Part shown: one piece after another, positions 51,412 to 61,824 of the stretch
Position numbering within the stretch: position 1 is the stretch's first letter
Layout of the letters: each line of letters starts with the position of its first letter
Source of the DNA: Micromonospora sp. HM5-17
GTDB taxonomy: Bacteria > Actinomycetota > Actinomycetes > Mycobacteriales > Micromonosporaceae
Length of the DNA stretch: 64,000 bases
Assembly (NCBI RefSeq): GCF_003762835.1
Contig: NZ_RJWA01000007.1
Span: 301,296-365,295 of the forward strand
Reading direction: 5' to 3'
The notes under the pieces: generated by a model
What the model was told of the DNA's origin: nothing
The model's input: the letters and a program-made list of their open reading frames with translations, nothing else
Database searches by the model: none
Made by a program: the position numbers and the translations under genes

Positions 51412-52230
51412 ATGGCGGTGATGTCGACGCTTCCGGCGGCCGAGGCCGCCTACCTGACCGTGGTGGTGGATCGGCTGCGCGCCGTGTTCGGAGAGGCGCT
51501 CCTCGGCGTCTACCCGACCGGCTCCCTCGCGCTGCACGGCTACACCCCGGGGCGCAGTGACCTCGACCTGATCGCCGTGGTCGAACGCGCGGACGCTCCG
51601 GTGCTGGCGGACGTCGCGGCCCGGTTGTCCCACGACGCGCTGCCCTGCCCCGCGACCGGATTGGAGTTCGTGCTGTACGAGCGGGCGGCGGTGGCGGTCG
51701 CCGGCACCGGCGCCGGCTTCGCCCTGAACCTGAACACGGGCCGGGAACTTCCGCCGAGGGTGAGTTTCGGGCCTGACGGCGACGAGTCGTTCTGGTACCC
51801 GATCGACCGCTCGATCAGCCGCCAGCAGGGTGTCGCCCTGCTCGGTCCGCCGCCGGCCACGCTTCTCGCCCCGGTCCCGTTCGAGGCGCTGATGTCGGTG
51901 GTGATCGAGTCGATCGACGCGCGCCTGCGGGCGGCAGGTCTCGACCTCGGCGACAACGCCGTGCTCAACGCCTGCCGGTCGCTGCGGTTCGCCGTCGAGG
52001 GACGGTGGTACGCGAAGCGGTTGGCGGCCGAGTGGGCGGTGCGGGAGGCGCCGGAGTTCGGCACGCTGATTCACCGGGCGCTGGACAGCTACGGCCGGGG
52101 ACGGGCGGCCGGGACCGCGGTGGGCGGCGCCGAGCTGCGGGCCTTCCTCGGCTTCGTCCTCGACCGGCTGCGCCGACACCAGCCCGCCGCCGGGCACCCG
52201 CCGACCCGGCATCCGGCGTCCGCACACTGA
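51412..52230 (+). CDS. Aminoglycoside adenylyltransferase-like nucleotidyltransferase
   Basis: A 272-residue protein. The nucleotidyltransferase core 'GVYPTGSLALHGYTPGRSDL' + 'DLIAV' supplies the GS(x)..GxSDxD motif with both catalytic Asp residues. A C-terminal helical domain resembles the ANT(3'')/DUF4111 type ('LNACRSLRFAVEGRWYAKRL'). These enzymes transfer AMP to streptomycin or spectinomycin, but many actinobacterial members are uncharacterised. Starts at ATG 51412 or 51421. It stands alone between carbohydrate genes and ends at a strong shared terminator. Confidence 0.82.
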   Translation: MAVMSTLPAAEAAYLTVVVDRLRAVFGEALLGVYPTGSLALHGYTPGRSDLDLIAVVERADAPVLADVAARLSHDALPCPATGLEFVLYERAAVAVAGTGAGFALNLNTGRELPPRVSFGPDGDESFWYPIDRSISRQQGVALLGPPPATLLAPVPFEALMSVVIESIDARLRAAGLDLGDNAVLNACRSLRFAVEGRWYAKRLAAEWAVREAPEFGTLIHRALDSYGRGRAAGTAVGGAELRAFLGFVLDRLRRHQPAAGHPPTRHPASAH

Positions 52231-52313
52231 CACAGGCGTGCTCAGCGTCATCGACACAGTTCCCTCTCGATCGTCTGTCGGGATGACGGTGCGGGCTCGG
52301 GCTCGGCCGCGCC

Positions 52314-52351
52314 CCGCCCGGCGGGCGACCGATCGGTCACCCGCCGGGCGG
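52314..52351. terminator. Long perfect hairpin, bidirectional terminator
   Basis: CCGCCCGGCGGG (52314-52325) pairs with CCCGCCGGGCGG (52340-52351) over twelve bases. The loop itself contains the palindrome GACCGATCGGTC. It lies between the convergent nucleotidyltransferase and fucosidase genes. Confidence 0.75.
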
Positions 52352-52380
52352 CACGGGAGTGGTGCCACGACGCCGACGGC

Positions 52381-55300
52381 TCAGCCGAACACCCGGGCCT
52401 GCCAGCCGCGCACCTGGTCGGCCGAGAGGGCCACGGGCAGGATCGCCATCCGGTCGACCTCGCCGGTCAGCCGTTGGCCGCCGTCCTGGTCCGCGGCGAA
52501 CCGCAGCTCCCGGGTGGCGCAGCCAACGATTCCGCCGTCCGGCACCCGGGCCGTACCGGCCTGCTGGCCGTCGATGTAGACCGCGATGAAGCCGTCATCG
52601 GCCATCGTGATCACTAGGTCGACGTATCGACCCATGGGCACCGTCGCGTCGGTGGTGACCCCGGTGCCGGAACCGATGAACCGCACCTGGTTGCTCGGTG
52701 TGAGGTCGATCAGCACCCCGTCGGTCCCCGGGTCGCCGCTCGGCTGGAAGTCGAACAGCCGGCGGTATCCGCCGCTGGCGGTCACCTTGACCTCCACGGC
52801 GAAGGTCGCGGCCTCCAGGTAGCCCAGCGTCGTCGGGGCGGTCCGGAGGAACCGGTTGCCGTCCAGCACCAGCGCGCTTCCGGTCGGCCCGTCGGCGGTG
52901 TACGCGGCGCCGCCCTGCACCGTCGCGGTCCGCCCGTTCGGTGAGCGGTCGACGATGGTGTCGCCGGAGGTCGGGTCCCAGGCGACGAGCGGGTGATCCG
53001 GGTCGGGACGGGGGCAGGGCGGGGGCACCGGCAGTGCGATGACGGTGCTGGCGGAGGCCCGCCAGTCGTCGTGGACCAGCCGTGCCTCGATCCGGTTCGG
53101 ACCCGGTGCGGCCTCCCGGCCGGGCGTGACCGTGAAGCGGTAGACCTGCGAGTCCCCCGGCCACAGCCGCGGCACCTGCACCCGGGCCGGTCGGACGTTC
53201 CACCCGGCAGGCGTCACCAGCCGCAGCCTCGTGGCGGGCACCGTCGTGCCGCCCGTGGCGCTGACCGTGACCGACACGGTCCCGGCCTCGTCGTGCTCCA
53301 GCCGTTCCGGGGCCTCGATCGCGAAGCTGACCCCGGCAACGGCGACGTACCGGTGGCCCTTGCGGGCGGTGAAGGTGAGGCGATCGCCCTTCGGGGTGAC
53401 CGCGATCCGCGCGCCGGTGGTGGCGTCCACCATCCGGTACGGCCCGGCGAAGAGCGGGCTGCGCAGCGTCACCTCGCCGGTCCGGCCGGCGGTCACCGCG
53501 ATCTCGGTGGCGGCCCCGGCCGACCAGCGAATGTCGACGGTCAGGTCCCCGCGGGCGCGCAACCCGCGGACCGAGCCCTTCTTCCAGACGCTCGGCAGCG
53601 CCGGGAGGATGTGGACGTCGCCGCTCTGGCTCTGCAGCAGCATCTCGGCGATGCCCGCCGTGGCGCCGAAGTTGCCGTCGATCTGGAACGGCGGGTGGGT
53701 GTCCCATAGGTTGCTCAGGGTGCTCTGCCGCAACTGCTCGCTGAGCATCTTGTGTGCGTGGTCACCGTCCAGCAGCCGGGCCCAGAAGTTGATCTTCCAC
53801 GCCTTGCTCCACCCCGTACCCCCGTCGCCGCGGGCGGTGAGCGAGACCCGGGCGGCGGCGGCCAGCTCCGGGTCGGTCAGCGCCGAGAACTGTGCCCCCG
53901 GGTGCAGGGCGTACAGGTGCGAGACGTGGCGGTGCTGGTCCGCGGGGTCGTCCAGGTCCTCCTTCCACTCCTGGAGCTGCCCCCAGGAGCCGATCCGCAG
54001 GCCTGGGTCGAGCCGGTCCAGCGCGGCCCGCAGCTCCCGACGGAAGGCGCCGTCCCGGTCGAGGATCCGGGCCGCCTCCAGCGTGTTGGTGAAGAGCTCC
54101 CAGACGATCTGCTGGGACATCGAGGCGCCGGCGGTGAAGTCGCCGTGTTCCGGCGAGTAGCTGGGCGAGACGACGAGCGTGCCGTCCCGCGGGTCGACGA
54201 CCAGCTCGTCGAGCCAGAAGAGCGCCAGCTCCTTCATGATCGGGTACGCCCGCTCGCGCAGGAACCGTACGTCTCCGGTGAACCGGTAGTGCTCGTAGTA
54301 GTGCTGGGCCAGCCAGGCGCCGGCCTCCGGGAACCAGAACGACTCCGGCCAGTCGTGGACGCCGGTGAAGCCGTACGGGTTGGTCTCGTTCTGTACGACC
54401 CAGCCCCGGTTGCCGTAGATCTCCCGGGCGGTGACCCGACCGGGCGGCACCATCGCGTCGACGTAGTCGAAGAGCGGCGCGGTGGTCTCGGAGAGGTTGG
54501 TCGTCTCCGCCGGCCAGTAGTTCATCTGGATGTTGATGTTGACGTGGTAGTCGGCGCCCCACGGCGGGTTGGTCGAGTTGTTCCAGACGCCCTGGAGGTT
54601 CGCCGGCAACGAGCCAGGCCGAGACGAGGAGATCAGCAGGTAGCGGCCGTACTGGAAGAACAGCGCCTCCAGCGTCCGGTCCGCGGGCGAGGCACCGTTC
54701 CGGTAGGCGCGGAGCAGCTCGTCGGTGGGGATGTTCGGCATCTCCTGACCGATGTCGAGCGCGACCCGGTCGAAGAGCGCCCGGTAGTCGGCGACGTGCG
54801 CGGCGAGCAGCTCGGCGTACGGCTTGGCGGCCGCGGCGTCGACCGCCGCCGTGACCCGCGGATGGGGGTCCGGTCCCCGGTAGGTCGGGTACGCGTCGGC
54901 GTAGTCGGTGCCGGCGGCGAGGACCAGCGTGGCGGCGTCGGCCTCGGCCACCGTGACGGTCCCGTCGGCGCCGTCGGTGACCCGGCCGCCCTCGGCGGTG
55001 ACCTGGATCTGCGACTCGTACCGGAGCCGGTTGTCGTGGAGGTTGCCGGCGAAGGTGATCCGGCCGTGCTCGGCGGTGACGGTCTTCGACCGGTTGTCCG
55101 GGGCGGTGACGCTGGCGGTGAACCCGACCCGGCCCGGCCGGTCGGCGCTGAGCCGGATCACGAGCACCTGGTCCGGGTAGCTGGCGAAGTACTCCCGGGT
55201 GTAGCGCACCCCGTCGGCCAGGTAGGACACCCGGGCGATCGCTCGGCCGATGTTCAGCTCACGGCGGTACTTTCGTACCTCGCCGGGCTCCTCGGTGAGC

Positions 55301-55779
55301 CGCAGCGACAGCTCGCCGAAGGTGTTGTACGAACCGAAGCCCCGCTTCGGCTGGCCGAGCCGGTTCGCCACGTCCGGCGGGCTCAGCCGACCCTGCTCGT
55401 CGAGCAGGCGCTGCACCTCCTCGATGGCGCCCGGGCGCGGCGAGGTCCAGTTGCCGAAGTCGTAGCCGGCGGCCGAGCCCGGGCCACCGGTCCAGAGGGT
55501 CTTCTCGTTGAACTGCACGGTCTCCGTCGCGACCCGCCCGAAGATCATGCCGCCCAGGGCGCCGTTGCCGATCGGCAGGGCCTGGGTCTCCCAGTCGGTG
55601 GCCGGTTCGTCGTACCAGAGGGTGAGCGGGTCCCGGGCGGTGGCGGCGTCCGGTCCGCCGCGGTGGGCGGCGGAGGCGGGAGCGGAGCTGGACCAGGCGG
55701 GTAGGACCGCGCTCAGCGCGGCCACCAGCGCGGCGGCCGTCAGCCGGCGCGATCCGCGCCGACGGTGGGAATCGTCCAT
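52381..55779 (-). CDS. Secreted GH95 alpha-L-fucosidase with NEW3 and LamG-like domains
   Basis: 1132 residues with a signal peptide ([20 protein letters not shown]). Family GH95 is recognisable from '[20 protein letters not shown]', '[20 protein letters not shown]' and '[20 protein letters not shown]'-type catalytic-barrel sequence (here [20 protein letters not shown]), with '[20 protein letters not shown]' later. An NPCBM-associated NEW3 domain ('[20 protein letters not shown]') and a C-terminal LamG/concanavalin-like module ('[20 protein letters not shown]') follow. It would release L-fucose (or L-galactose) from polysaccharides outside the cell. It is divergent from intracellular fucose-catabolic genes with shared operator-like palindromes. 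Confidence 0.9.
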   Translation of the reverse strand: MDDSHRRRGSRRLTAAALVAALSAVLPAWSSSAPASAAHRGGPDAATARDPLTLWYDEPATDWETQALPIGNGALGGMIFGRVATETVQFNEKTLWTGGPGSAAGYDFGNWTSPRPGAIEEVQRLLDEQGRLSPPDVANRLGQPKRGFGSYNTFGELSLRLTEEPGEVRKYRRELNIGRAIARVSYLADGVRYTREYFASYPDQVLVIRLSADRPGRVGFTASVTAPDNRSKTVTAEHGRITFAGNLHDNRLRYESQIQVTAEGGRVTDGADGTVTVAEADAATLVLAAGTDYADAYPTYRGPDPHPRVTAAVDAAAAKPYAELLAAHVADYRALFDRVALDIGQEMPNIPTDELLRAYRNGASPADRTLEALFFQYGRYLLISSSRPGSLPANLQGVWNNSTNPPWGADYHVNINIQMNYWPAETTNLSETTAPLFDYVDAMVPPGRVTAREIYGNRGWVVQNETNPYGFTGVHDWPESFWFPEAGAWLAQHYYEHYRFTGDVRFLRERAYPIMKELALFWLDELVVDPRDGTLVVSPSYSPEHGDFTAGASMSQQIVWELFTNTLEAARILDRDGAFRRELRAALDRLDPGLRIGSWGQLQEWKEDLDDPADQHRHVSHLYALHPGAQFSALTDPELAAAARVSLTARGDGGTGWSKAWKINFWARLLDGDHAHKMLSEQLRQSTLSNLWDTHPPFQIDGNFGATAGIAEMLLQSQSGDVHILPALPSVWKKGSVRGLRARGDLTVDIRWSAGAATEIAVTAGRTGEVTLRSPLFAGPYRMVDATTGARIAVTPKGDRLTFTARKGHRYVAVAGVSFAIEAPERLEHDEAGTVSVTVSATGGTTVPATRLRLVTPAGWNVRPARVQVPRLWPGDSQVYRFTVTPGREAAPGPNRIEARLVHDDWRASASTVIALPVPPPCPRPDPDHPLVAWDPTSGDTIVDRSPNGRTATVQGGAAYTADGPTGSALVLDGNRFLRTAPTTLGYLEAATFAVEVKVTASGGYRRLFDFQPSGDPGTDGVLIDLTPSNQVRFIGSGTGVTTDATVPMGRYVDLVITMADDGFIAVYIDGQQAGTARVPDGGIVGCATRELRFAADQDGGQRLTGEVDRMAILPVALSADQVRGWQARVFG

Positions 55780-55860
55780 GGGGGCCTCCGGTCATGCGTT
55801 GTCCGAGTGGTCGGCGGGGATGAGGACGCCGGCGGGGCCGGATCGGGCATCGGTCACACG

Positions 55861-55870
55861 CATCCGATGT
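55861..55870. promoter_or_regulatory. CATCCGATGT operator-like site near the fucosidase start
   Basis: It matches the palindrome ACATCSGATGT at 10 of 11 bases (reverse orientation reads ACATCGGATG). It lies 82 bp upstream of the GH95 start. The AT-rich TTTAG beside it could belong to a promoter. It lies in the 321-bp divergent gap 55780-56100. Confidence 0.5.
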
Positions 55871-56056
55871 TTAGCGGCGAGGTTACAAAGGACACTCCGG
55901 AGAAACAAGGGCGCGGCCTGCGGTGAGTCCGCCTGGGTCACGCGCGAACCGGCCAGATTTCCGGGCCGTCGTCCCGGGTTTTCCGGCACCGCCGGCGCGA
56001 GGCACGAGATCTCGATCCACGGTGGGCTCTTGTGCGGCGCCAAGGCGGCCTGATAG

Positions 56057-56067
56057 ACATCGGATGT
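56057..56067. promoter_or_regulatory. ACATCGGATGT operator-like palindrome upstream of the fuconate operon
   Basis: A perfect 11-bp palindrome with one central base, 33 bp upstream of the FAH-family GTG start and identical to the orphan copy at 42097-42107. Its size and symmetry suit a GntR/FadR dimer such as the one encoded at 59167. That link is inference. Confidence 0.55.
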
Positions 56068-56100
56068 ATTGCTGACCACGCGACGTTCTGGGGGCGACGG

Positions 56101-56949
56101 GTGAGGCTGTTGCGGGTAGGTGAGCCGGGTCGGGAGTCGCCGGCGCTGCTGGACGAGACCGGGCGGCTGCGGGACCTGGGTGGCGTGGTCGACGACCTGG
56201 ATGGCGCATTCCTGGCCGGCGGCGGCGTCGAGCGGCTGGCTGGAACCGACGTCGACGGGTTGCCGATCCTCCCGGCCGACGGGCTGCGCGTCGGGCCGCC
56301 GCTGCGACCGGGCAAGATCGTCTGTATCGGCCTGAACTACCGAGACCACGCCGCCGAGACGGGCGCTCCGCTCCCGACCGAGCCGGTGGTCTTCCTGAAG
56401 GCGCCGGACACCGTCGTGGGACCGGACGACCCCGTCCTGCTACCCCGGGGCAGCACCAAGACCGACTGGGAGGTGGAACTCGCCGTGGTCATCGGGCGTA
56501 CCGCCCGCTACCTGCCCGACGCCGAGGCGGCACTGGCCTGCATCGCCGGCTACACCATCTCGCACGACGTGTCGGAGCGGGAGTTCCAGCTCGAGCGCGG
56601 CGGCCAGTGGGACAAGGGGAAGAACTGCGAGACCTTCAATCCGCTGGGCCCCTGGCTGGTCACCGCCGACGACATCCCGGATCCGCAGAACCTGCGGCTG
56701 CGGCTCTGGGTCAACGGTGTGCTGCGGCAGGACGGCGACACCTCGGACATGATCTTCCCGGTCGCCGAGATCGTCCGCTACCTGAGCCAGTTCATGGTGC
56801 TCTACCCCGGCGACGTCATCAACACCGGGACCCCCGCCGGGGTGGCGCTGGGGCAGCCCGAGCCGAAGCCGTACCTGACCGCCGGCGACGTGGTCGAGCT
56901 GGAGATCGATGGTCTGGGGCGTCAGCGCCAGGCGGTGGCCCAGGCATGA
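56101..56949 (+). CDS. Fumarylacetoacetate hydrolase family protein, probable diketo-deoxy-sugar-acid hydrolase
   Basis: A 282-residue FAH-family protein: '[20 protein letters not shown]', '[20 protein letters not shown]' (metal-binding E.E..D pattern), '[20 protein letters not shown]' and '[20 protein letters not shown]'. GTG 56101 is preceded by GGGGGCGACGG. It overlaps the L-fuconate dehydratase gene by ATGA. In the known non-phosphorylated L-fucose route, an FAH enzyme cleaves 2,4-diketo-3-deoxy-L-fuconate to pyruvate and lactate. The neighbouring dehydratase makes this the best assignment. Confidence 0.85.
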   Translation: MRLLRVGEPGRESPALLDETGRLRDLGGVVDDLDGAFLAGGGVERLAGTDVDGLPILPADGLRVGPPLRPGKIVCIGLNYRDHAAETGAPLPTEPVVFLKAPDTVVGPDDPVLLPRGSTKTDWEVELAVVIGRTARYLPDAEAALACIAGYTISHDVSEREFQLERGGQWDKGKNCETFNPLGPWLVTADDIPDPQNLRLRLWVNGVLRQDGDTSDMIFPVAEIVRYLSQFMVLYPGDVINTGTPAGVALGQPEPKPYLTAGDVVELEIDGLGRQRQAVAQA

Positions 56950-58283
56950 TCTTCACCGAACTGGAGATCTCCGACGTCCGCTTCCCGACCTCGCGCCAGC
57001 TCGACGGATCCGACGCGATGAACCCGGATCCGGACTACTCCGCCGCCTACGTCGTGGTGCGCACCGACGCCGGCGACGGACACGAGGGGCACGGATTCGC
57101 CTTCACCATCGGGCGCGGCAACGAGGTGCAGGCGGCGGCGATCGCCTCGCTGCGGCCGTACCTGGTCGGCCGGTCCGTCGACGACGTCCTGGCCGATCTC
57201 GGCGGGTTCTGGCGAGAACTGGTTCACGACTCGCAGTTGCGCTGGCTGGGGCCGGAGAAGGGCGTCATGCACATGGCGATCTCGGCCGTGGTCAACGCGC
57301 TGTGGGACCTGCGGGCCAAGCGTGAAGGGCTGCCGCTCTGGCGGTTGTTGAGCCGGCTCAGCCCGGAGGAACTGGTCGATCTCGTCGACGTCCGCTATCT
57401 CAGCGACGCCCTGACCCGAGACGAGGCGTTGCAGATCCTGCGCGCCGCGCGCCCCGGGCGGGCCGAACGCGAGGAACACCTGCTGCGCGAGGGCTACCCC
57501 GCCTACACCACCTCGCCGGGCTGGCTCGGCTATGACGACGACAAGCTGCGCCGGCTCTGCAAGGAGGCGGTGGCGGACGGCTTCACCCAGATCAAGCTGA
57601 AGGTCGGCGCGAACCTGGCCGACGACCTCCGGCGGCTGAGCATCGCCCGGCAGACCTGCGGGCCGGACTTCCGGATCGCCGTCGACGCCAACCAGCGCTG
57701 GGACGTGCCGCAGGCAATCTCCTGGGTACGCGAGCTGGCGCCCTACGACCCGTACTGGATCGAGGAGCCGACCAGCCCCGACGACGTACTCGGGCACGCG
57801 ACGATCGCCCGGGAGCTGGCGCCGATCCGGATCGCCACCGGGGAGCACGTCGCCAACCGGGTGGTCTTCAAGCAGCTGCTCCAGCTCGGGGCCGTGTCGT
57901 ACGTGCAGATCGACGCCACCCGGGTCGCCGGGGTCAACGAGAACGTGGCGATCCTGCTGCTGGCCGCCAAGTTCGGGGTGCCGGTCTGCCCGCACGCCGG
58001 TGGGGTCGGCCTCTGCGAGCTGGTCCAGCACATCGCGATGTTCGACTACGTCGCCGTCTCCGGGTCGATGCAGGACCGGGTGATCGAGTACGTCGACCAC
58101 CTGCACGAACACTTCGTGGACCCGGTGGTGATTCGCCGGGGCCGCTACGTGGCGCCGACCGCGCCGGGCTTCAGCGCCACGATGCGGCCGGAGACGCTGA
58201 CCGAGTACGCCTTCCCGCACGGCCCGGTCTGGTCCGGGGCGGCCGGGGGAACCTCGTCGGACCGGGAGAGGAGGACGCCGTGA
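56946..58283 (+). CDS. L-fuconate dehydratase (enolase superfamily)
   Basis: A 445-residue protein starting [38 protein letters not shown], the hallmark N-terminus of fuconate dehydratases. Catalytic features are visible: KLKVG lysines ('[20 protein letters not shown]'), the metal ligands in '[20 protein letters not shown]', '[15 protein letters not shown]' and '[17 protein letters not shown]', and the His in '[20 protein letters not shown]'. It converts L-fuconate to 2-keto-3-deoxy-L-fuconate. The intermediate lactonase and dehydrogenase genes are not next to it, fitting a deletion downstream. Confidence 0.92.
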   Translation: MIFTELEISDVRFPTSRQLDGSDAMNPDPDYSAAYVVVRTDAGDGHEGHGFAFTIGRGNEVQAAAIASLRPYLVGRSVDDVLADLGGFWRELVHDSQLRWLGPEKGVMHMAISAVVNALWDLRAKREGLPLWRLLSRLSPEELVDLVDVRYLSDALTRDEALQILRAARPGRAEREEHLLREGYPAYTTSPGWLGYDDDKLRRLCKEAVADGFTQIKLKVGANLADDLRRLSIARQTCGPDFRIAVDANQRWDVPQAISWVRELAPYDPYWIEEPTSPDDVLGHATIARELAPIRIATGEHVANRVVFKQLLQLGAVSYVQIDATRVAGVNENVAILLLAAKFGVPVCPHAGGVGLCELVQHIAMFDYVAVSGSMQDRVIEYVDHLHEHFVDPVVIRRGRYVAPTAPGFSATMRPETLTEYAFPHGPVWSGAAGGTSSDRERRTP

Positions 58284-58738
58284 GTGTGGACACGGAGGGT
58301 CGGGACGGCGGTGCCGGAGCCGCGTTGCAGACCCGCCTGGCCCAGCGCCCCGACATCAACGGCATCTACATGCAGGCCGGTGACGTCTTCCTGGCGCCGG
58401 CGCTCCAGGTGCTCAAGTCCAAGAACCTGCTGGTCCCGCCGACCGACCCGAAGCACATCGTCGTCGTCTCCAACGACGGCATCCCGCAGGAGTTCGAGGC
58501 GATCCGCAGGGGCGAGATCGATGCCACGGTCTCCCAGCCAGCAGACCTCTACGCCAAGTGGGCGCTCTACTACGCCAAGGCGGCGGCCGAGGGCAAGACG
58601 TTCCAACCCAGACCGACCGATCACGGCAGCACCATCATCGACGTCGGCAACGGGCTTGAGGACCAGCTCCCGGCACCCCTGGTCACCAGGGAAAACGTGG
58701 ACGATCCCACGCTCTGGGGAAACCAGATCGGCAAGTGA
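58280..58738 (+). pseudogene. Truncated sugar ABC-transporter substrate-binding protein fused to a foreign start
   Basis: The 152-residue frame overlaps the dehydratase stop by GTGA. Its first ~13 residues ([14 protein letters not shown]) resemble the start of some other gene. From 'LQTRLAQRPDINGIYMQAGD' on it is the C-terminal lobe of a periplasmic-binding-protein-4 (RbsB-like) family member ('IVVVSNDGIPQEFEAIRRGE', 'IDATVSQPADLYAKWALYYA'). The signal peptide, N-terminal lobe and transporter genes are missing. An in-frame deletion joining two genes explains it; the product could not work in uptake. Confidence 0.8.
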
Positions 58739-59166
58739 TGACCGGTCAGACGCGGTCCGCCGACTCCGCCGCCGGGGCGGTGGCCCGGACACCCCGGCTG
58801 GCCCCGGGGCTCGACCTCGGGCGTCCACAGGGCACGGCCGGCGACGAGCGGCCTGCACGCGGTCGAGCCTGATCCCGGGACCCTTCGGTCGAGCCGTCGC
58901 CGGGCGCATCCTGGTTGGAGCGGGTCGCCGCCGGGCTGCTCCGGCAGGCCAAGTCGATGCCGGCCGGGCGCGCCGATGCCGGGCGGTCAGCGGCGACCGA
59001 GGCGCGGCGCCGGCGGCCGGCCGGGAAGCGCGGCCGGCCACGCCACGGGCGGCGGGGGACCGGCCGACCCGGCAGCGGACGGTCCGCGGCGACACCCCGG
59101 CGCGGACGTCCGGGATGGTTGTTCGGGTGAGGCCCTAGGCTGCGGCGGGAGGAGTGGGAGGAGCGC
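58739..59166. other. Gene-free stretch
   Basis: 428 bp of GC-rich sequence between the truncated binding protein and the GntR gene. I see no protein-like frame, hairpin of note or copy of the ACATCSGATGT palindrome. The last ~20 bases carry GGGAGGAGTGGGAGGAGCGC, the ribosome-binding region of the GntR gene. Probably deletion debris plus a promoter. Confidence 0.5.
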
Positions 59167-59838
59167 ATGGCGGTCACAGACGAGGCAATCGACAAGATCA
59201 AACAGATGATCGTCGCCGGCGAGCTGCGTCCCGGCGACCGGCTGCCTCGGGAGCCGGACCTCGCCGAGCGGCTCGGCCTGTCCCGCAACTCACTCCGGGA
59301 GGCGGTCAAGGCGCTCTCCCTGATCCGGGTTCTCGACGTCCGTCAGGGCGACGGGACGTACGTGACCAGCCTGGACCCGGCGCTGCTGCTGGACGCGCTG
59401 AGCTTCGTGGTCGACTTCCACCGCGACGACACCGTGCTGGAGTTTCTGGAGGTACGGCGGATTCTGGAGCCGGCCGCGACCGCGCTCGCCGCGCAGCGCA
59501 TCTCCGACGCGGAGGTGGCGAAGCTCCGTGCGATCCTCGACAAGCTCGGCGACGCACCGACCATCGACGAGCTGGTCGCCAACGACCTGGAGTTCCACCG
59601 GCAGATCGCCGCCTGCGCCGGCAACAACGTGCTCTCGTCCCTGATCGACAGCCTCTCCGGGCCGACCACCCGGGCGCGGATCTGGCGCGGACTCACCCAG
59701 GAGGGCGCGGTGGCCAAGACCCGGGAACAGCACGCCGCGATCCTGGACGCGGTCGCCGCCCGGCAGCCGGAGCTGGCGCGCTCCTGGGCCACCGTCCACA
59801 TCGCCGGCGTTGAGGAGTGGCTGCGGCGAGCCCTCTGA
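59167..59838 (+). CDS. GntR family regulator, FadR/FCD subfamily
   Basis: A 223-residue protein. N-terminal winged helix 'DKIKQMIVAGELRPGDRLPR' + 'EPDLAERLGLSRNSLREAVK' is GntR. The C-terminal all-helical FCD domain has metal-ligand candidates in 'DLEFHRQIAACAGNNVLSSL' and 'EQHAAILDAVAARQPELARS' (Asp/His/His). FCD regulators of this type respond to sugar acids. Position suggests that it governs the fucose genes through the nearby palindromes. Clear ribosome-binding site (GGAGGAG). Confidence 0.9.
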   Translation: MAVTDEAIDKIKQMIVAGELRPGDRLPREPDLAERLGLSRNSLREAVKALSLIRVLDVRQGDGTYVTSLDPALLLDALSFVVDFHRDDTVLEFLEVRRILEPAATALAAQRISDAEVAKLRAILDKLGDAPTIDELVANDLEFHRQIAACAGNNVLSSLIDSLSGPTTRARIWRGLTQEGAVAKTREQHAAILDAVAARQPELARSWATVHIAGVEEWLRRAL

Positions 59839-59912
59839 CGGACCGGACGTCTCGTCGCGGCGGCCTCGTCCGCGCCGAGGACCATTCGGCCGGACACCGG
59901 CCCGGAGGACAT

Positions 59913-59951
59913 GCCGTCCGGGCTGTCGGAAGCTCCTGGGCGCCGGACGGC
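59913..59951. terminator. Hairpin between convergent GntR and ROK genes
   Basis: GCCGTCCGG (59913-59921) pairs with CCGGACGGC (59943-59951), nine perfect pairs and a 21-base loop. Confidence 0.55.
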
Positions 59952-60022
59952 GTGCGGGCGAGCCTGCCGGCCCGTACCTCCCCGGTCGGTGGGCGGGAGA
60001 TGACGGCTGGTCGGGGGACTCC

Positions 60023-61252
60023 TCAGGTCGCCACCGCCGGGCGTGGGCCGGCCTGATTCGCCGGCTCGGGCGGGGTGTGGCAGATGTAGTCGCTGATCAT
60101 GCGGGCCGCGCCCAGGAGGCCGGCCTCGTCTCCCAGCTCGGAGAGCGCGATGGGCATGTCACCGGTGGCCAGGGGCAGCGACGACCGGTAGACCACCGAA
60201 CGGATCTCGGCGAGCAGCGCGTGCCCGATGCCCGCCACACCGCCGCCGATGACGATCAGGCCGGGGTTGAAGAAGCTGACCAGCCCGGCGAGCACCTGGC
60301 CGAGCCGGCGCGCGCCGTCACGCACCAGCCCCATCGCGTACGGGTCGCCCTCTGCCGCGGCCACGGAGACGTCGACCGGCGTGACGATGCCTGCCTCGCG
60401 CAGCCGGTTGGCCAGGTGGGGGGAGCGGCCGGACCGGGCGGCGGCGAGCGCGTCCCGGGCCAGCGCGGCGCCCCCGAAGAGGGCCTCCAGACAGCCCGTG
60501 TTGCCGCAGACGCAGACGGGCCCCTCCGGGTCCACCGAGATGTGGCCGATGTCGCCCGCGCTGCCGGTGGCGCCACGGTAGACCTCGCCGCCGGCGACGA
60601 TGCCGCAGCCGATGCCCGCACCGATCTTGACGAAGAGAAAGTCGACGAATGAGCGGGCGACCCCGGCGTGCATCTCGCCGAGCGCCATGATGTTGACGTC
60701 GTTGTCCACGAGCACCGGACAGCCCAGCGCGGCGGCGAGCGTCTCCCGTACCGGGAAGCGATGCCAGGCGGGCATGAAGGGCGGCGACACGGGCATCCCC
60801 TCGCGGAAGCTCACCGGGCCGGGTATGCCCACGCCCGCGCCGGTGAAGCCCTTGCTGCCGGTCTCCACCCGCAGCTTGGCGGCCATCTCCAGGGCCTGAC
60901 CGAGCACCGCGGCCGGCCCGTCGCGCAGGTCGGTGCGTTCCGTGAGCCGGCCGAGGATGTGCATCTCGCCATCGGTGACCGCGAGGTCGAGGGTGGTCGC
61001 ACCGATGTCGATGCCGAGGTATCGGGTGGTCGCGGCGATCCGGACCACCGACGACCGCCGGCCGCCCCGGGACGCGGCCGGGCCCGCGGTGTCGACCAAA
61101 CCCCGGTCGATGAGGCGATCGATCTCGGCGGCGAGCTTGGACCGGGAGAGTCCCACCGCGTCGACGAGCTCGGCGCGGGAGCGGGGCCCGCCATCGCGGA
61201 GGAGACGGAGGAGCGCCGCCTGGTGCCGATTGTCAGGCCACACGCCAAGCAT
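60023..61252 (-). CDS. ROK family transcriptional regulator
   Basis: A 409-residue protein starting MLGVWPDNRHQAALLRLLRD (ATG 61252; a TTG at 61270 is possible). N-terminal wHTH 'RSRAELVDAVGLSRSKLAAE' is followed by a sugar-kinase fold. It has the ATP-site-like 'YLGIDIGATTLDLAVTDGEM', 'GAGVGIPGPVSFREGMPVSP', 'VLVDNDVNIMALGEMHAG' and the zinc motif CVCGNTGCLEA. It probably represses the divergent isomerase gene and itself, via the GAACTT-N5-AAGTTC repeat 38 bp upstream. It resembles the second ROK protein at 63077 closely. Confidence 0.92.
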   Translation of the reverse strand: MLGVWPDNRHQAALLRLLRDGGPRSRAELVDAVGLSRSKLAAEIDRLIDRGLVDTAGPAASRGGRRSSVVRIAATTRYLGIDIGATTLDLAVTDGEMHILGRLTERTDLRDGPAAVLGQALEMAAKLRVETGSKGFTGAGVGIPGPVSFREGMPVSPPFMPAWHRFPVRETLAAALGCPVLVDNDVNIMALGEMHAGVARSFVDFLFVKIGAGIGCGIVAGGEVYRGATGSAGDIGHISVDPEGPVCVCGNTGCLEALFGGAALARDALAAARSGRSPHLANRLREAGIVTPVDVSVAAAEGDPYAMGLVRDGARRLGQVLAGLVSFFNPGLIVIGGGVAGIGHALLAEIRSVVYRSSLPLATGDMPIALSELGDEAGLLGAARMISDYICHTPPEPANQAGPRPAVAT

Positions 61253-61289
61253 TTCGACAAGATAGCGCAAAGTTTGATCTCAATCGAGA

Positions 61290-61306
61290 GAACTTTTAAT
61301 AAGTTC
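61290..61306. promoter_or_regulatory. Inverted repeat GAACTT-TTAAT-AAGTTC, candidate ROK operator
   Basis: Perfect six-base arms around an AT-only centre, 38 bp upstream of the ROK start. The gene-free stretch 61253-61824 is GC-rich apart from this segment, where AAAGTTTG also occurs (61269-61276). A related AAAAGTTTGTTG lies at ~61599, nearer the isomerase gene. Consistent with ROK autoregulation; binding untested. Confidence 0.6.
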
Positions 61307-61637
61307 ATCAAAAGCTCTCGAAGCGTGGCGGTGCGGGGCTCGTGGCGGTCGCTCGGCCGTCGGGCGGGTCGCGGACCGGGACGCCCGCACGGGGGGCGGC
61401 TTTCCCCGACCGCCCGCGGCGGTGACGGCCCGTGCGGCGTGGAGGCCGCCGTTTCCGGCCGCCGAACCGTTGCCGCAGGTCAGCGGCGGGGTGACGGCGT
61501 CCGCATCGCATCGCTCGCCTGTGGGCTGTGGGCTCGACCCGTCGGCCCACCCGCCGGCCGCTCGGGCTCGTCGGGCGGGCTTTCGCCCGCTCGGGCAAAA
61601 GTTTGTTGGCTGTGGGTCTACCTTTCGACCGCCGTGA

Positions 61638-61666
61638 GGGTTAGCGTCTCGACTCAGACGTAACCC
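61638..61666 (+). promoter_or_regulatory. Inverted repeat/hairpin in the leader of the isomerase gene
   Basis: GGGTTAGCGTCT (61638-61649) and AGACGTAACCC (61656-61666) pair with a single bulged base and a six-base loop, ~160 bp before the isomerase start. It could be an operator or an mRNA leader hairpin. Confidence 0.45.
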
Positions 61667-61824
61667 CTGTGTCCCAAGCGTTCCGCAGAGCACCTGTCAC
61701 CGCAGGTCCGACGCGTTGACAGCGCCGGGCCTGAGGCGTCCACCCGTTCCGTTCGTCACGTCCCCCACCCTCTGCTCTCGTCGTCGACGGTGGCTCCAGC
61801 CGCCGAAGGAAGGTGGAGAAGCTC

